Shown here: one piece after another, positions 1 through 10,100 of the stretch
How the letters are laid out: the number at the start of each line of letters is the position of its first letter
Position numbering within the stretch: position 1 is the first letter of the stretch
Origin: CAJBIL01 sp044359525
Lineage (GTDB): Bacteria > Pseudomonadota > Gammaproteobacteria > Burkholderiales > Rhodocyclaceae
Length of the DNA stretch: 20,668 nt
Assembly: GCA_044359525.1 (NCBI GenBank)
Contig: JBIKLY010000065.1
Span: 1-20,668 of the forward strand
Reading direction: 5' to 3'
Made by a program: the position numbers and the translations under genes
Notes under the pieces: generated by a model
Database searches by the model: none
What the model saw: the letters and a program-made list of their open reading frames with translations, nothing else
Told to the model about the DNA's origin: nothing

Positions 1-1
1 C

Positions 2-3000
2 GATCCGAAGGCGCTCGACAAGACCTACTCGAAGCGCGGCGGTTTCCTGCCGGCGGTCGACTTCGATCCGCTTGAATTCGGCGTGCCGCCGAGCATCGTT
101 CCGGCCACCGATTCGGCGCAAATCCTGGCGCTGATCGTCGCGCAGAAGGTGCTGGAAGATGCGGCGCAGGGGCAGTTCTCGACGATGGACCGCGAGCGGA
201 TCAGCGTGCTGCTCGGTGTGACTTCGGCGCAGGAACTGCTCGGCAATATGGTCAGCCGGCTGCAGAAGCCGATCTGGCTGAAGGCACTGCGCGACAGCGG
301 CATTCCCGAATCCGAAGCGCAGGAAATCTGCGGCCGCATCGCCGCCAGCTACACGCCGTGGCAGGAATCGTCTTTCCCCGGCCTGCTCGGCAACGTGGTC
401 GCCGGCCGTATCGCCAACCGCTTCGACCTGCGCGGTACCAACGCGGTGACCGACGCGGCGTGCGCCAGCTCGCTGGCTGCTGTCTCGATGGGCATCAACG
501 AACTGCAGCTCGGGCTGTCGGACCTCGTCATCACCGGCGGCGTCGATGCGATGAACGACATTTTCATGTACCTGTGCTTCAGCAAGACGCCGGCGCTTTC
601 GCCGACCGGCGATTGCCGCCCGTTCTCCGATGCCGCTGACGGCACGTTGCTCGGCGAAGGCATTGCGATGATGGCCATGAAGCGTCTCGATGACGCAGAA
701 CGCGACGGCGACCGCGTCTATGCCGTGATTCGTGGCATCGGCACGGCGTCCGACGGGCGCGCCAACAGCGTTTATGCGCCGCTGCCCGAAGGCCAGGCAC
801 GTTCGCTGCGTCGCACCTACGAAGTGGCCGGTTTCGGCCCGGAGACCGTTGAGCTGGTCGAAGCGCACGGCACCGGCACCAAGGCCGGCGACGCCGCTGA
901 ATTCGCCGGGCTGAAGCTCGCTTTCGGCGGTGCGCGTGAAGACAATCAGTGGTGCGCGCTTGGCACCGTTAAATCGCAGATCGGCCACACCAAGGCTTCA
1001 GCTGGCGCGGCCGGCATGTTCAAGGCAATCATGGCGCTGCATCACAAGGTGCTGCCGCCGACGATCAAGGTCGAGCGCCCGAACCCCAAGCTTGAAATCG
1101 AGAAAAGCCCTTTTTATCTGAACACCCAGCGTCGCCCGTGGATTCGCGACAACAAGCATCCGCGCCGCGCCTCGGTATCGAGTTTCGGCTTTGGCGGCAG
1201 CAATTTCCACGTCACGCTTGAGGAATATATTCCTTCGGTCGATACCGGCAAGTTCGCCTGGCGTCTGCGCACCGTTCCTACCGAACTGGTGCTGCTCAGC
1301 GCCGCCAGCCCGGCGGAACTGGTCGCCAAGTGCCGCGCACTGGCCGGTGGCAAAAAGGAACTTTGCCACGTGGCGCGCGAGACGCAGCTTGCCTTCTCGG
1401 TCAATGACGCAGCGCGCCTGGCGGTAATCGCCGCCAATCTCGGCGAACTCACCGAAAAACTGACGCAGGCCGCCGCAACCATTGAGAAGGCGCCGGGTAC
1501 GGCGTATTCCAGCCCGACCGGCGTGCATTTCGCCAGTGGTGTTGCCGATGCTGGCCAGCTGGCTTTCCTCTTCCCCGGTCAGGGCAGCCAGTACGTCGGC
1601 ATGGGCGCCGAGGCGGCGATGGCTTTCGACGTTGCACGCAAGGCGTGGGACGATGCGGCCAACCTGCCGTTCGACGGCGAGCGTCTGCATGACGTGGTCT
1701 TTCCGAAGCCGGTATTCAGCGACGCCGACCGCGATGCGCAACAGAAAAAGCTGACCGCCACCGAGTGGGCGCAGCCGGCGCTTGGCGTGCATAGCCAGTC
1801 GCTGGCTAACGTGCTGCATGCGGTTGGCGTGCATCCGGCCTGCGTTGCGGGTCACAGCTTCGGCGAGGTTTCGGCGCTGCATGAAGCCGGTGTCATCGAC
1901 GCGCAAAGTCTGCTCAAAGTCGCACGTCGGCGCGGCGAACTGATGCGTGATGCATCGGCGATTCCGGGCGCGATGACCGCCGTTGCCAAATCGATCGACG
2001 AAGTGCGCGCCGCGCTTGTCGAGAGCGGCGCCAATGTCGTCGTTGCCAATCACAACTCGCCGACCCAGGTCGTCCTTTCGGGCTCGGTTGAAGAAATCAC
2101 CAAGGTCGAAGCAGCATTCGCCGCCCAGGGGATAACGGCCAAGCGCCTGCCGGTGGCGACCGCTTTCCACAGCCCGCTGGTTGCCGGTTCAAGTGCGCCG
2201 TTTGGCGAGTTCCTGCAGGACGTGAAGTTCAGTGCGCCGCAGCTCGACGTTTATAGCAACGCTACCGCCGCGACCTACGGCAAAAAAGCGCCGGCGATCC
2301 GCGAACAGCTCGCCGCGCAACTCGCGCAATCGGTGCGCTTCGTCGAACAGATCGAAGCCATGTACGCACGTGGCGTGCGCACTTTTGTTGAAGTCGGCGC
2401 CGGTAGCGTGCTGACCGAGCTGGTTGGCCGCATCCTCGGCGACCGCCCGCACCGTGCGATCAACCTCGACCGCAAGGGCAAGAACGGCGTCACGATATTG
2501 CAGGAAGGCCTTGGCCGTCTTGCGCTGGCCGGTGTGGCGATTGATTTTGCGCCGCTCTGGGCGCAGTTTGCCCCGCTCTCCGACAAGCCGGTGAAGAAGC
2601 CGGCAATGACCATGCCGATGCTCGGCGCCAACGCCGGCCGGCCTTATCCGCCGCCGGGTGGTGCGAAGGATCTGCCGCCACCCAATCCGCCGCGCGCGCT
2701 GCCGGCACCGGTGATCATTCGTGAAACGGTGACGGTGAACGTTCCCGCCGTGGCTGCGGCCCCGGCTTCGGCTCCGGTTATGCAGTCGGCGCCGGTCGTT
2801 ACGAGCGTCGCCCCCGAGGCGCATCTGGCCTGGGTGCAGGCTTTCCAGGAAACACAGCGGCAGACCGCCGAGGCGCATGCCGCTTACCAGCGTTCGATGG
2901 CCGACAGCCACATGGCTTTCCTGAAGAGCGCCGAGTCATCGTTTGCCGGTCTCGGCGCGCTGCTCGGTGGCGCTGCGCCTGCGCAATACATCGCTCCGCC

Positions 3001-6000
3001 TGTTCATGCTCCTGTTCAATATGCCGCTGCACCCGCAGCGTTGCCCGTTGCTGCACCGCTTGCCGCACAGGTGGCCGCGCCCGCTCCGGCACCGGTTCAG
3101 ATCGCCGCACCCGCCGTTGTTGCACCCGTTGTTGTGCCCGCCGTTATCCCTGCTGCCGCTGCGCCGACGCTCGATCTTGAAGCGCTGATGATGACCATCG
3201 TCGCCGAAAAGACCGGCTACCCGCAGGAAATGCTCAGCGCCGAAATGGAGCTCGAAGCCGACCTCGGCATCGACAGCATCAAGCGCGTCGAAATCCTCTC
3301 GGCGATGCGTGAACGTGCGCCCAGCCTGCCCGAAGTGAAGCCGACCGAACTCGCCACCCTGCGCACACTCGGCCAAATCGTCGAGCACATGCGTGCGGCC
3401 GGCGGTGCTGCCTTCGCCGCTGTTGCCAGCACGCCGCCGGTTGCCGATGCTGCTCTTTCAGTTGCCTCGCAGGCCGCACCAGTGCTTGATCTTGAGGCGT
3501 TGATGATGACCATCGTCGCCGAGAAAACCGGTTACCCGCAGGAAATGCTCAGCGCCGAAATGGAGCTCGAAGCCGACCTCGGCATCGACAGCATCAAGCG
3601 CGTTGAAATCCTCTCGGCGATGCGCGAACGCGCGCCGAACCTGCCGGAAGTGAAACCGACCGAACTCGCCACCCTGCGCACGCTTGGCCAGATCGTCGAG
3701 CACATGCGTGCGGCCGGCGGTGCCGAGTTTGCCGCTGTTTCCGCCGCTCCGGCCGCTGCCTTGCAGGCCTCGCCAGTGCTTGATCTTGAAGCATTGATGA
3801 TGAGTATCGTGGCCGAAAAAACCGGCTACCCGCAGGAAATGCTCAGCGCGCACATGGAGCTTGAAGCCGACCTCGGTATCGACAGCATCAAGCGTGTCGA
3901 GATTCTTTCAGCAATGCGCGAACGCGCGCCGAATCTGCCGGAAGTTAAACCGACCGAACTCGCTACCCTGCGTACGCTCGGCCAGATCGTTGAGCACATG
4001 CGTGCCGCCGGCGGTGCCGAATTTTCTGCCGTTGCCAGCGCTGCACCTGCTGCCCTGCAGGCCGCGCCAGCGCTTGATCTTGAAGCGCTGATGATGACCA
4101 TCGTTGCCGAAAAAACCGGCTATCCGAAAGAGATGCTCAGCGCGCAAATGGAACTCGAAGCCGACCTCGGCATCGACAGCATCAAGCGCGTCGAGATTCT
4201 TTCGGCAATGCGCGAACGCGCGCCCAACCTGCCGGAAGTCAAACCGGCCGAACTGGCTACGCTGCGTACGCTCGGCCAAATCGTCGACCACATGCGTGCC
4301 GCTGGCGGTGCCGAGTTCGCCGCACCGGTTGCCGCAGCACCGACCGTAGCCCTGCAGGCCTCACCAGTGCTTGATCTTGAAGCATTGATGATGAGCATCG
4401 TGGCCGAGAAAACCGGTTATCCGCAGGAAATGCTCGGCGTGCATATGGAGCTCGAAGCCGACCTCGGTATCGACAGCATCAAGCGCGTCGAGATTCTTTC
4501 GGCGATGCGTGAGCGCGCGCCGAACCTGCCGGAAGTCAAACCGGCCGAACTGGCTACGCTGCGTACGCTCGGCCAGATCATCGACCACATGCGTGCTACC
4601 GGCCAGCCGGCTGCGGCTGCAGTTGCAACTGCAGCCACTGCGGCAACTGCCACTGCAGCGGCTACCCCGCAAGCCGGCGTCGAACGCTTCGCCGTGCGCG
4701 AAGTGCCGGCCAGCGCGGTCGATATGGCGCTTTCAGGCATCCTCGGCGCGCAGCGTCTGGTGGTGACCGAGGATGGTGCCGGCGTTGCTGCCGCGCTGGT
4801 CGCGAGTCTGGCGAAAAATGGCGTCAAGGCCAGCGTCGTCGCGAGCGTGCCGGCCGATGCCGATGCGGTTGTTTTTCTCGGCGGCCTGCGTGCCGTGAAG
4901 AATGTCGATGAGGCGGTCGCGGTGAATCGCGAAGCCTTCCGTGCCAGCCGTGCGGTTGCTGCACGCATGACTGCTGAAGGTGGTGCCTTCGTTACCGTGC
5001 AGGATACCGGCGGTGATTTCGGCCTGTCCGGCAGCGACGCGACGCGTGCCTTCCTGGGCGGCGTCAGCGCGCTGGCGCGCACGGCGGCGCTTGAATGGCC
5101 GAAGGCGGCGGTCAAGGCCATCGACCTTGAGCGTGGAACCGGCAAGAAGGCGCGTGACGCCGGCGCGCTGGCTGAAGTCATTGTGGCCGAACTGCTGCAT
5201 GGCGGCATTACGCTGGAAGTCGGCCTGCACGCCGACGGACGACGCACGACACTGGCTTCGGTACAGACCGAATCGCCGAACGCTGCTGCCGATAACATCG
5301 ACAGTCGTTCGATCGTCGTCGCTTCCGGCGGTGCTCGTGGCGTTACGGCTGAAGCCCTGCTCGCTCTGGCGAAAGCCAGACAGCCGCGTATCGTGCTGCT
5401 TGGCCGCACTGTACTTGCTGATGAAGCCGAAGCGCTGCGCAGCATCAGCGACGATGCCGGTCTGAAACGCGCGCTGCTGCAGCGCGCGCAGGCCGAAGGG
5501 CGAAAGCCGACGCCGTCCGAGTTGAACGGTCAGCTGTCGACGCTGCTCGCGCTGCGCGAAATCCGTGCCACGCAGGCGGCGCTCAAGGCCGCCGGTTCCG
5601 AGTCGCGTTACATCGCGGTCGATGTCTCCGACGCGGCAGCACTGTCCGCCGCACTGGATGCCGTGCGCAAGGAATGGGGCCCGATCACCGCCGTCGTGCA
5701 TGGCGCCGGCGTCCTGGCCGACAAGCGCATCGAGGAGAAGACCGACGAGCAGTTCGACCGCGTCTTCGACACCAAGGTCAGCGGTCTGCGCGCCTTGCTC
5801 GCCGCTACTGAAAAAGATCCACTCAGCGCACTCTGTATTTTCTCATCGGTCGCCGCGCGTACCGGCAATCTCGGGCAGTGCGATTACGCGATGGCCAACG
5901 AGGTGCTCAACCTGGTCGCCTGTGCCGAGCGCGCGCGTCGGGGTGACGCCTGCGTCGTGCGTGCCATCGGCTGGGGGCCCTGGGAAGGCGGCATGGTGAC

Positions 6001-6976
6001 GCCGAGCCTGAAGAGCCACTTCCAGCAGATGGGCGTCGCCCTGATTCCGCTGGCGATTGGCGCACAACGCTTTGTCGACGAACTGACCGGCCGCAGCGAT
6101 GACGTCACCGTCGTCGTCGGCGGCGCGCAGGGCGATGGCGCCCTCGGCGCCAGCGTGACGCCGCAGGCGATGGTCGAAGTGAGCGTCAATCATGCCTCGC
6201 ATCCGTATCTCGCCGATCACGCCATTGCCGGCGTGCCGGTGGTGCCGATGGTGCTGGCGGTCGAGTGGTTCCTGCGCGCGGCACGTGCCTGCCGTCCCGA
6301 CCTCGTTCCGTCGGCGGTCAAACAGGTCAAGGTCTTGCGCGGCATCAAGCTGGAAAACTTTGCCGGGGCGGGTGATCGCTTCGTGGTCAGCGCGCATCTG
6401 CTGTCGAACGGATCGGGCGCGCAGATCGGCGTCGAACTGCGCGGCAGGAACAACGTATTGCATTACAGCGCGACGGTCGGCATGACCGAAGTCGCCGTCG
6501 TGGCACCGGCCAGCGAAGTGGCGCCCACCCTTGATGCGTGGACGCAGGATGCGGTGTACGACGGTCATGTGCTGTTCCACGGGCCGAGCTTCCAGGTCAT
6601 CGACTCGGTGCAGGGTGTTTCGCGCGACGGCATCGTCGGCATGCTTTCGGGTACGCAGAAGTCGGCGTGGCCCGGTAAGGCATGGCGCAGCGACGCTGCC
6701 GCGATGGACGGCGGTCTGCAGCTGGCCTTGCTCTGGTCGCAACATGTGCTTGGCGGCGCCGTGCTGCCGATGGCGATGGGCGAATATCGCAGCTACCGCG
6801 ATGGTCTGACGGATGGGCCGGTGCAGGGCATTGTTTACGGTCGCAAGATTCACGATGCACGCACCGTGAGCGACATCGCTTTCACCGATGCCAGCGGCCG
6901 GATGGTTGCCGAACTGATCGGTGTCGAGACGGTGCTTCGCCCTGGTGAAACGAATGCTGCCGTAGCACTCGCGTGA
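2..6976 (+). CDS. pfaA: PUFA synthase subunit PfaA/Pfa2 (KS-MAT-5xACP-KR-DH), 5' end cut by window
   Basis: Iterative megasynthase subunit that should extend the acyl chain with malonyl units and carry it on its ACPs during PUFA synthesis. The reading frame is open from base 2, so the start lies upstream; a GTG at 83 falls inside the KS domain and is not the start. Visible residues (2324, counted from base 2): KS about 1-400 with Cys154 (DAACASS), His289 (EAHGTGT) and His329 (IGHTKAS); MAT about 515-830 with FPGQGSQ and nucleophile Ser619 (GHSFGE); a Pro/Ala linker with a helical segment at about 939-986; five ACPs with Ser1092, 1197, 1295, 1393 and 1492 in LGIDSIKR; KR about 1640-2050 with a GGARGVT nucleotide-binding loop and Tyr1962; and a C-terminal PKS-type DH starting at His2067 (HPYLADH) with FHGPSF. 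No enoyl reductase is present, as in known PfaA proteins. About 60-80 N-terminal residues are probably missing. Confidence 0.95.
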   Translation, partial: DPKALDKTYSKRGGFLPAVDFDPLEFGVPPSIVPATDSAQILALIVAQKVLEDAAQGQFSTMDRERISVLLGVTSAQELLGNMVSRLQKPIWLKALRDSGIPESEAQEICGRIAASYTPWQESSFPGLLGNVVAGRIANRFDLRGTNAVTDAACASSLAAVSMGINELQLGLSDLVITGGVDAMNDIFMYLCFSKTPALSPTGDCRPFSDAADGTLLGEGIAMMAMKRLDDAERDGDRVYAVIRGIGTASDGRANSVYAPLPEGQARSLRRTYEVAGFGPETVELVEAHGTGTKAGDAAEFAGLKLAFGGAREDNQWCALGTVKSQIGHTKASAGAAGMFKAIMALHHKVLPPTIKVERPNPKLEIEKSPFYLNTQRRPWIRDNKHPRRASVSSFGFGGSNFHVTLEEYIPSVDTGKFAWRLRTVPTELVLLSAASPAELVAKCRALAGGKKELCHVARETQLAFSVNDAARLAVIAANLGELTEKLTQAAATIEKAPGTAYSSPTGVHFASGVADAGQLAFLFPGQGSQYVGMGAEAAMAFDVARKAWDDAANLPFDGERLHDVVFPKPVFSDADRDAQQKKLTATEWAQPALGVHSQSLANVLHAVGVHPACVAGHSFGEVSALHEAGVIDAQSLLKVARRRGELMRDASAIPGAMTAVAKSIDEVRAALVESGANVVVANHNSPTQVVLSGSVEEITKVEAAFAAQGITAKRLPVATAFHSPLVAGSSAPFGEFLQDVKFSAPQLDVYSNATAATYGKKAPAIREQLAAQLAQSVRFVEQIEAMYARGVRTFVEVGAGSVLTELVGRILGDRPHRAINLDRKGKNGVTILQEGLGRLALAGVAIDFAPLWAQFAPLSDKPVKKPAMTMPMLGANAGRPYPPPGGAKDLPPPNPPRALPAPVIIRETVTVNVPAVAAAPASAPVMQSAPVVTSVAPEAHLAWVQAFQETQRQTAEAHAAYQRSMADSHMAFLKSAESSFAGLGALLGGAAPAQYIAPPVHAPVQYAAAPAALPVAAPLAAQVAAPAPAPVQIAAPAVVAPVVVPAVIPAAAAPTLDLEALMMTIVAEKTGYPQEMLSAEMELEADLGIDSIKRVEILSAMRERAPSLPEVKPTELATLRTLGQIVEHMRAAGGAAFAAVASTPPVADAALSVASQAAPVLDLEALMMTIVAEKTGYPQEMLSAEMELEADLGIDSIKRVEILSAMRERAPNLPEVKPTELATLRTLGQIVEHMRAAGGAEFAAVSAAPAAALQASPVLDLEALMMSIVAEKTGYPQEMLSAHMELEADLGIDSIKRVEILSAMRERAPNLPEVKPTELATLRTLGQIVEHMRAAGGAEFSAVASAAPAALQAAPALDLEALMMTIVAEKTGYPKEMLSAQMELEADLGIDSIKRVEILSAMRERAPNLPEVKPAELATLRTLGQIVDHMRAAGGAEFAAPVAAAPTVALQASPVLDLEALMMSIVAEKTGYPQEMLGVHMELEADLGIDSIKRVEILSAMRERAPNLPEVKPAELATLRTLGQIIDHMRATGQPAAAAVATAATAATATAAATPQAGVERFAVREVPASAVDMALSGILGAQRLVVTEDGAGVAAALVASLAKNGVKASVVASVPADADAVVFLGGLRAVKNVDEAVAVNREAFRASRAVAARMTAEGGAFVTVQDTGGDFGLSGSDATRAFLGGVSALARTAALEWPKAAVKAIDLERGTGKKARDAGALAEVIVAELLHGGITLEVGLHADGRRTTLASVQTESPNAAADNIDSRSIVVASGGARGVTAEALLALAKARQPRIVLLGRTVLADEAEALRSISDDAGLKRALLQRAQAEGRKPTPSELNGQLSTLLALREIRATQAALKAAGSESRYIAVDVSDAAALSAALDAVRKEWGPITAVVHGAGVLADKRIEEKTDEQFDRVFDTKVSGLRALLAATEKDPLSALCIFSSVAARTGNLGQCDYAMANEVLNLVACAERARRGDACVVRAIGWGPWEGGMVTPSLKSHFQQMGVALIPLAIGAQRFVDELTGRSDDVTVVVGGAQGDGALGASVTPQAMVEVSVNHASHPYLADHAIAGVPVVPMVLAVEWFLRAARACRPDLVPSAVKQVKVLRGIKLENFAGAGDRFVVSAHLLSNGSGAQIGVELRGRNNVLHYSATVGMTEVAVVAPASEVAPTLDAWTQDAVYDGHVLFHGPSFQVIDSVQGVSRDGIVGMLSGTQKSAWPGKAWRSDAAAMDGGLQLALLWSQHVLGGAVLPMAMGEYRSYRDGLTDGPVQGIVYGRKIHDARTVSDIAFTDASGRMVAELIGVETVLRPGETNAAVALA
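3165..4600 (+). repeat. Five tandem acyl carrier protein modules inside the pfaA-type gene
   Basis: Five direct repeats of about 80 conserved codons encode ACP domains, joined by short Ala/Pro-rich linkers. The phosphopantetheine serine codons lie at 3275, 3590, 3884, 4178 and 4475, so the spacing is 315, 294, 294 and 297 bp; the first linker is seven codons longer than the next two. The modules differ at only a few residues (for example Ser/Asn after RERAP and Thr/Ala after EVKP), which points to recent duplication or gene conversion. Tandem ACPs are characteristic of PUFA synthases and are known to raise product yield with copy number. Confidence 0.95.
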
Positions 6977-6997
6977 GCCCGAAAAACGCGGTGATTT

Positions 6998-7114
6998 ACC
7001 GCAAAGGCGCAAAGGGCGCAAAGGGCCGCAAAGAAGAGCAAACAGGAATAAGCCTCGCTGTACGTAGGCTTTTTGTCTTCCTTTGCGACCTTCGCGTCTT
7101 CGCGCCTTTGCGGT
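6998..7114. repeat. Palindromic CGCAAAGG-type intergenic repeat between the two synthase genes
   Basis: The left arm at 6998-7036 is built from about 9-bp units (accgcaaaggcgcaaag...) and the right arm at 7078-7114 is its imperfect reverse complement (...cgcgcctttgcggt). The core holds a small hairpin, AAGCCT (7050-7055) with AGGCTT (7066-7071), followed by a short T run, which could act as a weak terminator or RNA-processing site. The left arm starts 21 bp after the pfaA stop. No protein is encoded. The right arm runs straight into the ribosome binding site of the next gene. Arms of the same type recur at 20593-20668 with a different core, so this is a dispersed repeat family, possibly a small non-autonomous element. 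Confidence 0.8.
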
Positions 7115-7118
7115 GAGG
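7115..7118 (+). promoter_or_regulatory. Ribosome binding site fixing the pfaC-type start
   Basis: GAGG lies 8 bp before the ATG at 7127. It directly abuts the right arm of the palindromic repeat. It supports ATG 7127 over the open in-frame TTG at 7073, whose first 18 codons would be repeat sequence. Confidence 0.7.
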
Positions 7119-7126
7119 TTTTTAGA

Positions 7127-10100
7127 ATGAAGAATACGCAAATGCGTTTTGAGCCGATAGCGATTGTCGGCCAGTCTTGCACGCTGCCCGGCGCGCTCTC
7201 CCCCGAGGCGCTATGGGGCAACGTGCTGGCTGGCAAGAGCAGCATTTCAACGGTGCCCGCCGAGCGCTGGGGGCTGCCGCAGGCCAGCGTAATGGGCACC
7301 GTTGCGCAATCGGCCGACCGTAGCTGGTCGGATGTCGGTGGCTACGTTAGCGGCTTTCAGTTCGACGCGACGGGAACGGCGATTCCGGCCGAGGAACTGC
7401 AGGCGCTTGATCCGCTGTTCCAGCTCACGGTGCAGGGTGTGCGCGAGGCATTGCACAGCGCGGGGCTAAGCGGGTCATTGAACGCCACGGGCCTCGTACT
7501 CGGCAACCTCTCGTTTCCTTCAGCGGCGATGGCACGCTTTGCCGAAAGCGTCTGGTTGGAAAAAACGCCCCGTCCGCACGCGAAGAATCGTTTCAACTCG
7601 GGCCTTCCGGCGCATCTGGCGGCGCGTGCGCTGGGCCTCGGCGGCGGTGCCTTTGCGCTCGACGCGGCCTGTGCCTCGTCGCTCTACGCGATCAAGCTGG
7701 CCTGTGATCGCCTGCATGACCGCAGCGCCGATGTGATGGTTGCCGGCGCGGTCAATCAGGCCGACGACCTGTTCATTCACGTCGGTTTCTGCGCGCTCTC
7801 GGCGCTGAGCAAGACCGGCCAGAGCCGGCCTTTTCACCGCGATGCCGATGGACTGGTGCCGGCCGAGGGCGCCGGCTTTGTCGTTCTTGAACGGCTGTCC
7901 GACGCGCTCAAGGCCGGACGCAAGATACTCGGTGTGATTCGTGGCGTTGGCCTGTCGAACGACGGGCGCGGCCGCGGCCTGCTCGCGCCCTCGGAAGAAG
8001 GGCAGGAGCGGGCGCTGCGTCTGGCCTACGAACAAGCTGGTTTGCAGCCTTCCGACATCGGTCTCGTTGAATGCCACGCCACCGGTACGCCGGTGGGCGA
8101 TGCAACGGAATTGCGCAGCATGTCGCGCGTGTTTGCCGGGTGCTCGGATGTGCCGATTGGTTCGCTCAAATCGAATCTCGGCCACCTGATTACTGCGGCG
8201 GGTGTGGCCGGGCTGATCAAGGTGATCGCCGCGATGGCGCACGGCAAGAAGCCGCCGACACTGAATATCGATCAGCCCAATGACGCACTGGCCGGGACGC
8301 CGTTCCGCCTGCTGCGCGAAGCCGAGGCATGGACCGGGCCGAAGCGCGCCGGGATCAGTGCGTTTGGCTTTGGTGGCAACAACGCGCATCTGATTGTCGA
8401 GTCGCTTGAAGAAACGCTGAAAGACGCTGCGGCGAGCGCTTTTTCTGCAGCGCCGGCAGCGGACGCCGTCATCGCCATCGTCGGCGTTGGTGCGCGCGTC
8501 GGGCGTGGCGACGATGCCGGCGATTTCGCCCAAGACCTGCTGACCGGCACGGCCTCGTCCGAGGCGCGGCAGACCGTCGCCGTGGCGCTCGAAGGCCTGC
8601 GCTTTCCGCCGAACGATCTGCAGCAGTCGCTGGCGCAGCAGACCATGGTGCTCGAAGCCGCACGCGAAGCGGCGCTTGGTGTCAGCCTGCCGCGCGAGCG
8701 CACCGCAGTACTCGTCGGCATGGGTTGCGATGCCGAGGTTTCGCGCTACGGCGCGCGCTGGCGTCTGGCTAGCGAGAGCAGCGATCCTGCCTGGCTGGCC
8801 CGCGCCCGTGACGGCATTGTTCCCGTCCTGCAGTCGTCGGGCGTGGTCGGCACGATGCCGAACATTCCGGCCAACCGGATCAACAGCCAGCTCGATCTGG
8901 CCGGCCCGGCGTTCACCGTTTCCGCTGAAGAAGCCTCGGGCGTCACCGCGCTGCATCTGGCTGCACGCGCACTGCGTGCCGGCGAGATCGACGCGGCGCT
9001 GGTCGGTGCCGTCGACCTCTCGCACGAACCCGTGCATCTGGCTGCGCTGGCGACGCTCGGTCAGCGTACGACGCCGGGTGATGCCGCCGTCGTGCTGACG
9101 CTGAAGCGTCTGGCCGATGCGCGCCGCGATGGCGACCAGGTTTTCGCGACGCTCGACACCTCGACGACTGCCGCCAATCTGCAACTTGGCGACGCTGGCG
9201 CTGGTCTCGATCTGGCCGCCAGCTTCGGCAAGGCGCATGCCGCCAACGGCCTGCTGCACGTTGCCGCAGCCGCACTGGCGCTGCGTCACGGCGCACGGCC
9301 ACAGGCCGGCGCTGCGGCGACGCCGTGGTTTGGCGAGCGGATCGCTGAAGTCTCGGTTTCGGTGCTTGAAGCGGCGCCGACCAGCACGCGTTTAAAAGGT
9401 GATGAAGGCGTAAGCCCGTGGCTGGCCGACGCCCCCGCCCGGCTGTATGTATTCTCCGGCGCGGATCAGGCCGGCGCACTGGCCGCGCTGCGCGCCGGGC
9501 GCGAGTCGTCGGCAGGGCCGGCACGCATCGTTCTGGTTGCCGCCAGCGCCAGTGAATTGGCGACGCGCAGCGAACAGGCGCGGCGCTGGCTGGCCGGCGG
9601 CGGTCCGGTTCCCGAAGGCGTCGCCTTCCGCGCCGCGCCGCTTGCCGGGCAGACCGCTTTTGTCTTTACCGGCGCGGCAGCGGCCTACCCCGGCATGGGG
9701 CGTGAGCTTGCGCTGGCGCTGCCGAAACAGGTCGCCGCCGTCGCTGCACGCTGCTCGGAAATGAAAGCCGCCACCGACTGGCTCTACGGGCCGGGTGACG
9801 GCAACCCGACGCATCCGCTCGACCAGTTGTGGGGCACCTCCTTCGTCTGCCAGCTGCACGCTGAAATCACGCGGCACTTGCTCGGGCTGAAGCCCGAAGC
9901 GACCATCGGTTATTCCTCCGGCGAGTCGAACGCGCTGTTTGCCATGGGCGCGTGGAACGATCTCGGCGAAATGATGAAGGCCAGCCGTGAAGGGTCGGCC
10001 TTTACCGAAGATCTGGTCGGTGCTTTTGCCGCGCCGCGCCGTGCGTGGCAGCGCCTTGGTCTGCCGGATGCAGCGACCGCGACCTGGGCGAGTTACGTTA

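Noticed and set aside
83..85. GTG as the start of the pfaA-type gene
   Set aside because: The frame upstream to base 2 already encodes typical KS sequence (RGGFLP...FDPLEFG), so the gene simply begins before the window.
998..2170. Minus-strand open frame of 390 codons opposite the MAT region
   Set aside because: Same reasoning: antisense to conserved coding sequence, no motif and no credible start context.
3165..4600. Regular direct repeats considered as CRISPR or satellite DNA
   Set aside because: The units are about 295 bp, in frame and encode ACP domains with the phosphopantetheine serine.
7050..7074. Intrinsic terminator between the two synthase genes
   Set aside because: The stem is only 6 bp with a 10-base loop and short T run; it is the core of the repeat, and the next gene needs to be expressed with the first. 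Kept only as a remark in the repeat entry.
7073..7126. Upstream TTG start for the pfaC-type protein
   Set aside because: The 18 extra residues are translated from the palindromic repeat, while ATG 7127 has a properly spaced GAGG and is followed directly by the KS N-terminus.
7520..9289. Minus-strand open frame of 589 codons opposite the KS-CLF region
   Set aside because: No recognisable domain and fully antisense to conserved KS motifs; a codon-bias artefact.
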